DNA of 64,000 bases from Mesobacillus sp. S13 (GTDB lineage Bacteria; Bacillota; Bacilli; Bacillales; Cytobacillaceae), in contig NZ_CP084622.1 in NCBI RefSeq assembly GCF_020422885.1, positions 3,057,001 through 3,121,000 on the forward strand, given 5' to 3'. Below the pieces are notes generated by a model. It searched no databases. It saw nothing but the letters and a program-made list of their open reading frames with translations, and was not told where the DNA came from. Both the position numbers and the translations under genes were made by a program. Below, in pieces: positions 59,722 to 64,000 of the stretch (within the stretch, counting starts at the first letter, position 1; the number at the start of each line of letters is the position of its first letter).

Positions 59722-61220
59722 TATATCCGCTCTCTTATCAATAAAATTGAAGCCAATTCCTGCTTCCAGTCCAACTCTGCATCACATTGACCAGCAGATT
59801 GTCCGGTGTCTTCATAATCACTTATATCAATCCCACAATTGCTGCAGCAATTATGGGGCCGTTCCTGTATCTCTTCGCCGAACAAACTCAAAATAAATGT
59901 CCTCTTGCATTCCTTCGTGTGAATCCATTCGAGCATCTTTTTGATCTTCATGTTTTTTACAACCAAGCGATTTTCGATTAATTGGACCAGGCTTACTTTA
60001 TCCCTGTTATAATCTATACTTTCAATACTAGACAGATAATCTTCGACAATTCTCCATTGTATCTCGGTGAAGCCGCATATCATTGACAGTTCTTCAGCAC
60101 GCCCGGCAAGATCATCATAATGTATCTGGTTTTCGATTAAAAAGACAAACAGCCTATCAATCTGGTATTGATCAGGCAGCTCCCCTTCTGCGAGCTGGTA
60201 CGCCAGCTGTTCGTCACCCGGAGTGTAAATCAGGACAGCGGTCGAATCGCGGCCGTCCCTTGCTGCCCTTCCTATTTCCTGGAGATAGGATTCAATTTGC
60301 ATAGGCATGTGGAAATGAATTACATATCGGACATTTTCTTTATTAATCCCCATCCCAAAAGCGCTTGTGGCACAAACTACATCCAGTTGACCATTGATGA
60401 ATTGCTGCTGGATGAGGATCCTGCTTTCCGGGTCCAGGCTCCCATGGTAAGCCATGGCCCTCATGATTCCATTTTCCCTCATATAGGCGGCGGTTTGTTC
60501 AGCCACTTTCTTGCTGGAAAAATATATGATTCCTGGACCTTTCAAATATCTCACCAGCTCCACTGTCCGGTCCAGCTTATCCTGGAAGGTAGATGCGAAT
60601 TCCACACCAAGTGATATAGCAGGACGGTCGACCGAATAGACCACTTCTTTCCAATCTCCTAAATGAAGTTTTTCGGCAATATCTATTCGAACTTCCTCTG
60701 AAGCCGTTGCTGTCAGCGCAAGAGTCAAAGGGCCGCCAAGTTTGTCCCTGAACTCTCCCAGTTTGAGGTAATCCGGCCTAAAATCATATCCCCATTGAGA
60801 AATACAGTGGGCCTCATCTACAACAAACAGTGAGACAGACAATTTTTCAATCCGGTTCAATACTGAATCAATCCCCAGCATTTCTGGAGAAATGAAGATA
60901 AACCGATACCATTCGAGTTCTTCCAATGCTTTAGCTTTCTGCTGCGGTGACAAAAAGGAATTCAAGGCAATCACTCGCTTTTCACCCATTGCCATCATTT
61001 GGTCAACCTGATCTTGCATGAGTGACAGCAGCGGAGAAACAATCAAAACAGGCCCGTCCAAAAGATAACCCGGTAACTGGTAGCACAGGGACTTTCCCGT
61101 TCCAGTTGGCAGCATGGAAATGGTATGTTTATTTTCTAAAACGGATTGTATCGTTTCTTCCTGCCCTGAACGAAATTCTTCAAAGCCAAAATACCTTTTT
61201 AAATATTTTTTTAACTCCAT
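59721..61220 (-). CDS. recQ: RecQ-type ATP-dependent DNA helicase
   Basis: 499 residues. 3'-5' helicase with motif 0 (GFEEFRSGQEE), Walker A TGTGKSLCYQLP (40-50), DEAH box in VVDEAHCISQWGYDFRP (about 135-150), and helicase motif VI QEIGRAARDGRD (about 315). The C-terminal zinc site uses Cys clusters near 435 and 458 (NCCSNCGI). The paralogue is called RecS in B. subtilis. Overlaps ypbB by 10 bp and ypbD by 1 bp. Confidence 0.93.
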   Translation of the reverse strand: MELKKYLKRYFGFEEFRSGQEETIQSVLENKHTISMLPTGTGKSLCYQLPGYLLDGPVLIVSPLLSLMQDQVDQMMAMGEKRVIALNSFLSPQQKAKALEELEWYRFIFISPEMLGIDSVLNRIEKLSVSLFVVDEAHCISQWGYDFRPDYLKLGEFRDKLGGPLTLALTATASEEVRIDIAEKLHLGDWKEVVYSVDRPAISLGVEFASTFQDKLDRTVELVRYLKGPGIIYFSSKKVAEQTAAYMRENGIMRAMAYHGSLDPESRILIQQQFINGQLDVVCATSAFGMGINKENVRYVIHFHMPMQIESYLQEIGRAARDGRDSTAVLIYTPGDEQLAYQLAEGELPDQYQIDRLFVFLIENQIHYDDLAGRAEELSMICGFTEIQWRIVEDYLSSIESIDYNRDKVSLVQLIENRLVVKNMKIKKMLEWIHTKECKRTFILSLFGEEIQERPHNCCSNCGIDISDYEDTGQSAGQCDAELDWKQELASILLIRERI

Positions 61221-62272
61221 TCTTTATCACCAAATTTAGCCAGAACAAGCCTGATTTCAAAATAGGAAGCATCCGCTACTTGTTCCTTGATTTGCTTTAA
61301 TTTTTTCGCACTATTCTGGTAAGCTGCCTGAAGGATTCTTTCTCTTTTCTCTTTAAGCACATAGTCGTCTATATTGAATTCCTTGATCGAGAGGGCTATT
61401 TCCACAACATGGTCTTCTATCGTGCTTTGTTTAAGGTTCCGGACAGCTGCAACCTCTTCCAGGGTGTAACCCCTTTGCATCAATCTATATGTCTTGTCAG
61501 TTGATATCGTCAAAGGCACGCTTCGTTCCGCTTTCTTGATCATTCCACTTAATAATGGATAGGTATGTTCGTTTCCTACCACCTTATCAAACAATGCATG
61601 CAGGCAATTTAAGAATTCGAAATGATAGTGTGCCGGTTCCAGGCCAGTCTCTTCAGAAGCCTGCATGGTCGTCAATCCAATTTTTTTGAAACCTGTCAGC
61701 CTTAAAACAACTAATTCCGGCCTCGTTTTTTCATTATCAAGAGCAGATATGAGCTCTACATATAGCCTTTCTGAAAGCTTGTAACGATCTTCATTTTGCT
61801 GTCTAATGTATTGTTTAACCCAAATATGGGTTTCTCGCTTATTCCTTACCGGGATAAAGGATCGTTCATGATGAATCAGGTTTGAACTCACCTGAATCAG
61901 CAGCGTCAATCTTTCCCAAAAACTATCCGTTACCTGGTGGTATTTCCAGCCATTCAAATGTTCAGGAAGGTTATAATCACCTAATTTTTGTTCCAGCTCA
62001 CGCTTTCCCTTTTCAGTTAAAATGACCTTTCTTTCTGCAATTTCCTCCACAAGTCCCCTTTGCTTCAGCCTATCAATCATTTTTTCAAGTGCAGTACGGG
62101 TAACTGTTGGATATGTATGAAAATATGGGGTGATTTTATACAAATGAGCATCTTGAATCGTCTGCGAGGAACGTTTGCCCTGAAGAAGGTGAAATAATGA
62201 ATATATAGTTCTTTCGCCATTGATTTTATTCAAAATAGACAAAACAACTGTTTCCAAATAAGTTATCCCCAT
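61211..62272 (-). CDS. ypbB: YpbB, helix-turn-helix protein linked to RecQ
   Basis: 353 residues from ATG at 62272 with AAGGGTG; length equals that of B. subtilis YpbB (about 352). A winged-helix-like N-terminus (residues 30-110) and a C-terminal HTH (about 275-310, RGYTLEEVAAVRNLKQSTIEDH) like the helix-turn-helix found next to RecQ HRDC. First gene of ypbB-recQ-ypbD-ypbE. Function unproven. Confidence 0.87.
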   Translation of the reverse strand: MGITYLETVVLSILNKINGERTIYSLFHLLQGKRSSQTIQDAHLYKITPYFHTYPTVTRTALEKMIDRLKQRGLVEEIAERKVILTEKGKRELEQKLGDYNLPEHLNGWKYHQVTDSFWERLTLLIQVSSNLIHHERSFIPVRNKRETHIWVKQYIRQQNEDRYKLSERLYVELISALDNEKTRPELVVLRLTGFKKIGLTTMQASEETGLEPAHYHFEFLNCLHALFDKVVGNEHTYPLLSGMIKKAERSVPLTISTDKTYRLMQRGYTLEEVAAVRNLKQSTIEDHVVEIALSIKEFNIDDYVLKEKRERILQAAYQNSAKKLKQIKEQVADASYFEIRLVLAKFGDKEWS

Positions 62273-62529
62273 AAAATCACCCTTGAATGAAAAATTAAGC
62301 AAAGGGCAACATAATATTCGTTGCCCACTATAGCAGAAAAATAATATACCATTATTTTAACATGAAAATATCTTGTAAAATGTTTTATTTTCAACGAAAA
62401 AATCACTCAACGCCTTGTGTGATAAGCATTCTCAATACTTTTTTTATTGAAATGTTGGCGATACAGTTTTACAATAGGTATGAGGAATACGTTTTCACTA
62501 ATTCGGTGGAAACAGCATATTATTGTTAA

Positions 62530-62799
<270 letters not shown>

Positions 62800-62809
62800 G
62801 TAAATACAT

Positions 62810-62832
62810 AATTCCCGCTTACAAGCGGGAAT
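62810..62832 (+). terminator. Terminator after fer
   Basis: AATTCCCGCTT / AAGCGGGAATT stem, then T6. Confidence 0.9.
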
Positions 62833-62926
62833 TTTTTGTTTTTTATACTCCTTATTGCTTTCCCAAAGACTGCAATTGGGTAATTACAAGTGCTAAAGCA
62901 ATCTTTAATCAGTCCTATTATAAATC

Positions 62927-62958
62927 AAAAAAGCAACGGTGCAGGCCGTTGCTTTTTT
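62927..62958. terminator. Terminator after ribU (bidirectional)
   Basis: AAAAAAGCAACGG / CCGTTGCTTTTTT stem with T- and A-runs on both sides. Confidence 0.85.
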
Positions 62959-62979
62959 ATCAATCTATATAAGTTAAGT

Positions 62980-63561
62980 TTATGCGTTTTTAAAAGTTTG
63001 CTGTCTTTCGATCCATGTTTTCATTCTTGTGAACATCAGCATGAAAATGACAGACATCAATATGCCTTTTACGAAGTTAAATGGTAAAATCCCTGCAACG
63101 ATCATCGCCTTGGTTTCTGGGCCAGACATAGCTGGCATATTCAAGAACAATGTGTAGGCAGGAAGGAACACGTAGTAGTTAAGCACACTCATCAGTATGG
63201 CCATACTTGTTGTCCCAGCCACGAGAGCAAACGTCATTCCTTTATTTGATTTCATACGCTGATAAATATAGTAGGTTGGCAGGATGAATAAAACCCCTGC
63301 TACAAAGTTGGCAACATGGCCTACGGGAACACCCGTATCACTGCCCGTCATAAAATAATCAAGCGTATTCTTCAAGAATTCTACTAAAATACCAGCTACC
63401 GGACCAAAAATCAACGCAGCTATCAATGCAGGAAGATCGCTGAAGTCGACCATTAAGAATTTTGGAAATGGCGGCAGCGGAAAATTCAACAGCATCAATA
63501 CATAAGAGATACTGCTAAGCATTCCAATCGAAACCATTGCTTTGACACTAAATTTTTTCAT
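62980..63561 (-). CDS. ribU: Riboflavin ECF transporter substrate-binding protein
   Basis: 193 residues from ATG at 63561 (AAGGAGAGAGG). S-component of an energy-coupling-factor transporter with six membrane helices; called ypaA/fmnP in B. subtilis. Shows PFPKFLMVDFSDLPALIAAL, the typical loop, and FMTGSDTGVPVGHVANF. Under the FMN riboswitch just upstream, which supports riboflavin as substrate. Confidence 0.96.
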   Translation of the reverse strand: MKKFSVKAMVSIGMLSSISYVLMLLNFPLPPFPKFLMVDFSDLPALIAALIFGPVAGILVEFLKNTLDYFMTGSDTGVPVGHVANFVAGVLFILPTYYIYQRMKSNKGMTFALVAGTTSMAILMSVLNYYVFLPAYTLFLNMPAMSGPETKAMIVAGILPFNFVKGILMSVIFMLMFTRMKTWIERQQTFKNA

Positions 63562-63638
63562 TTTTCCTCTCTCCTTATAGAGATCCATCTCACATAAAGA
63601 AGAAAGATTCGGCAATCACATACCCATAACAAATAAAA

Positions 63639-63664
63639 CCCCCAAGTTTTCAGTACTTGAGGGA
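63639..63664 (-). terminator. Terminator of the FMN riboswitch
   Basis: CCCTCAAGT / ACTTGGGGG stem, then TTTTATTTG on the minus strand, between the aptamer and ribU. Folds when FMN binds. Confidence 0.8.
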
Positions 63665-63730
63665 GACTTGTGAAAGGCATGCTTAATAAACGATCAAAAC
63701 CTGCATTTTTTGATCGTCTGCAGAACCTCC

Positions 63731-63856
63731 ATCTTCTCCCATCCAGACTATACTGTCGGCTTTGGAATCGCACCAAATCCTGCCCATACAGGCTCGCGGG
63801 CTTAGAGAATGGATCTCATTACCGCCGATCGGGAATTTCACCCTGCCCCGAAGATA
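63731..63856 (-). promoter_or_regulatory. FMN riboswitch (RFN element)
   Basis: On the minus strand it starts with UCUUCGGGGCAGGGUGAAAUUC and ends CAGUAUAGUCUGGAUGGGAGAAGAU, the classic RFN conserved ends, with P1 formed by UAUCUUC and GAAGAU. Sits ahead of a terminator and ribU. FMN should turn the uptake gene off. Confidence 0.95.
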
Positions 63857-63879
63857 GACCATATTTATTTAACAGGTTT

Positions 63880-63908
63880 ATTATACTGAAAAAAAAATCA
63901 TTTGTGAA
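63880..63908 (-). promoter_or_regulatory. SigA promoter of the riboswitch-ribU transcript
   Basis: -35 TTCACA (63903-63908, 5 of 6) and -10 TATAAT (63880-63885) with 17-bp spacing, about 20 bp before the RFN start. Confidence 0.75.
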
Positions 63909-64000
63909 GGTGTATGCTTGTGAAGATTTTTTGACCGTTAGGTAAAGAAGCCCACCTGCCCTTGATTGCCCACACTATTTATAATTAACTTCTGCTAAAT

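Overview
The window reads as one continuous core-chromosome segment of an endospore-forming, Gram-positive member of the Bacillaceae (Bacillus sensu lato). The evidence is spore genes (spoIVA, sleB, ypeB, cotJABC, yphF, ypjB), bacillithiol genes, strong GGAGG ribosome binding sites, frequent GTG/TTG starts, and a gene order that follows the Bacillus subtilis dinG-to-ribU (ypaA) stretch almost gene for gene. I cannot name the species. I saw no phage, insertion sequence, CRISPR array, rRNA or tRNA. Nearly all genes lie on the minus strand; the exceptions are ypjC, ypzI, ansA, cotJABC and fer.

Layout: 1-9.3 kb is a dense minus-strand cluster (ypjD, dapB, mgsA, bshB1, bshA, cca, birA), then panBCD behind its own promoter and attenuator-like leader, and the 5' part of dinG. 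9.5-15 kb holds ypjC, a zinc metallopeptidase, ypjB, ypjA and the qcrABC menaquinol:cytochrome c reductase operon. 15.1-18.6 kb holds ypiF, ypiB and ypiA, with a 52-bp tandem palindrome array between ypiF and ypiB. 18.6-27 kb is the aromatic amino acid block (aroC, aroB, aroH, hisC, tyrA, aroA) plus cheR; the trp operon that sits inside this block in B. subtilis is absent. 27-31.8 kb holds menaquinone genes (hepS, menG, hepT), ndk, mtrB (TRAP) and folE. 31.9-39.9 kb holds HU, spoIVA, yphF, yphE, gpsA, der and the YIEGIA/yphA operon. 40-48.8 kb holds ypzI, fni, the S1-like ypfD, an acyltransferase, cmk, ypfB, ypfA, ypeB/sleB and prsW. 48.8-56.6 kb holds ansA, ypdA, gudB, mecB, a B12-type MerR regulator, a phosphoesterase, a small membrane protein and a CBS/ACT protein. 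56.7-64 kb holds cotJABC, ypbF, ypbE, ypbD, recQ, ypbB, fer and ribU behind an FMN riboswitch.

Functional links: bshA and bshB1 (bacillithiol synthesis) and ypdA (bacillithiol disulfide reductase) are in the same window. hepS/hepT, menG, the shikimate genes and qcrABC together serve menaquinone respiration. birA, panBCD, folE and ribU concern cofactors.

The most unusual items are two unrelated tandem arrays of palindromes with exact periods of 52 and 53 bp (about five DNA helical turns), both lying outside predicted transcription units; a MerR/B12 protein carrying the W-x9-EH motif of CarH/LitR photoreceptors; a pair of MITE-like palindromic repeats flanking ypfA; a candidate attenuator or pan-type RNA before panB; and an apparent amidohydrolase relative that has lost its catalytic residues.
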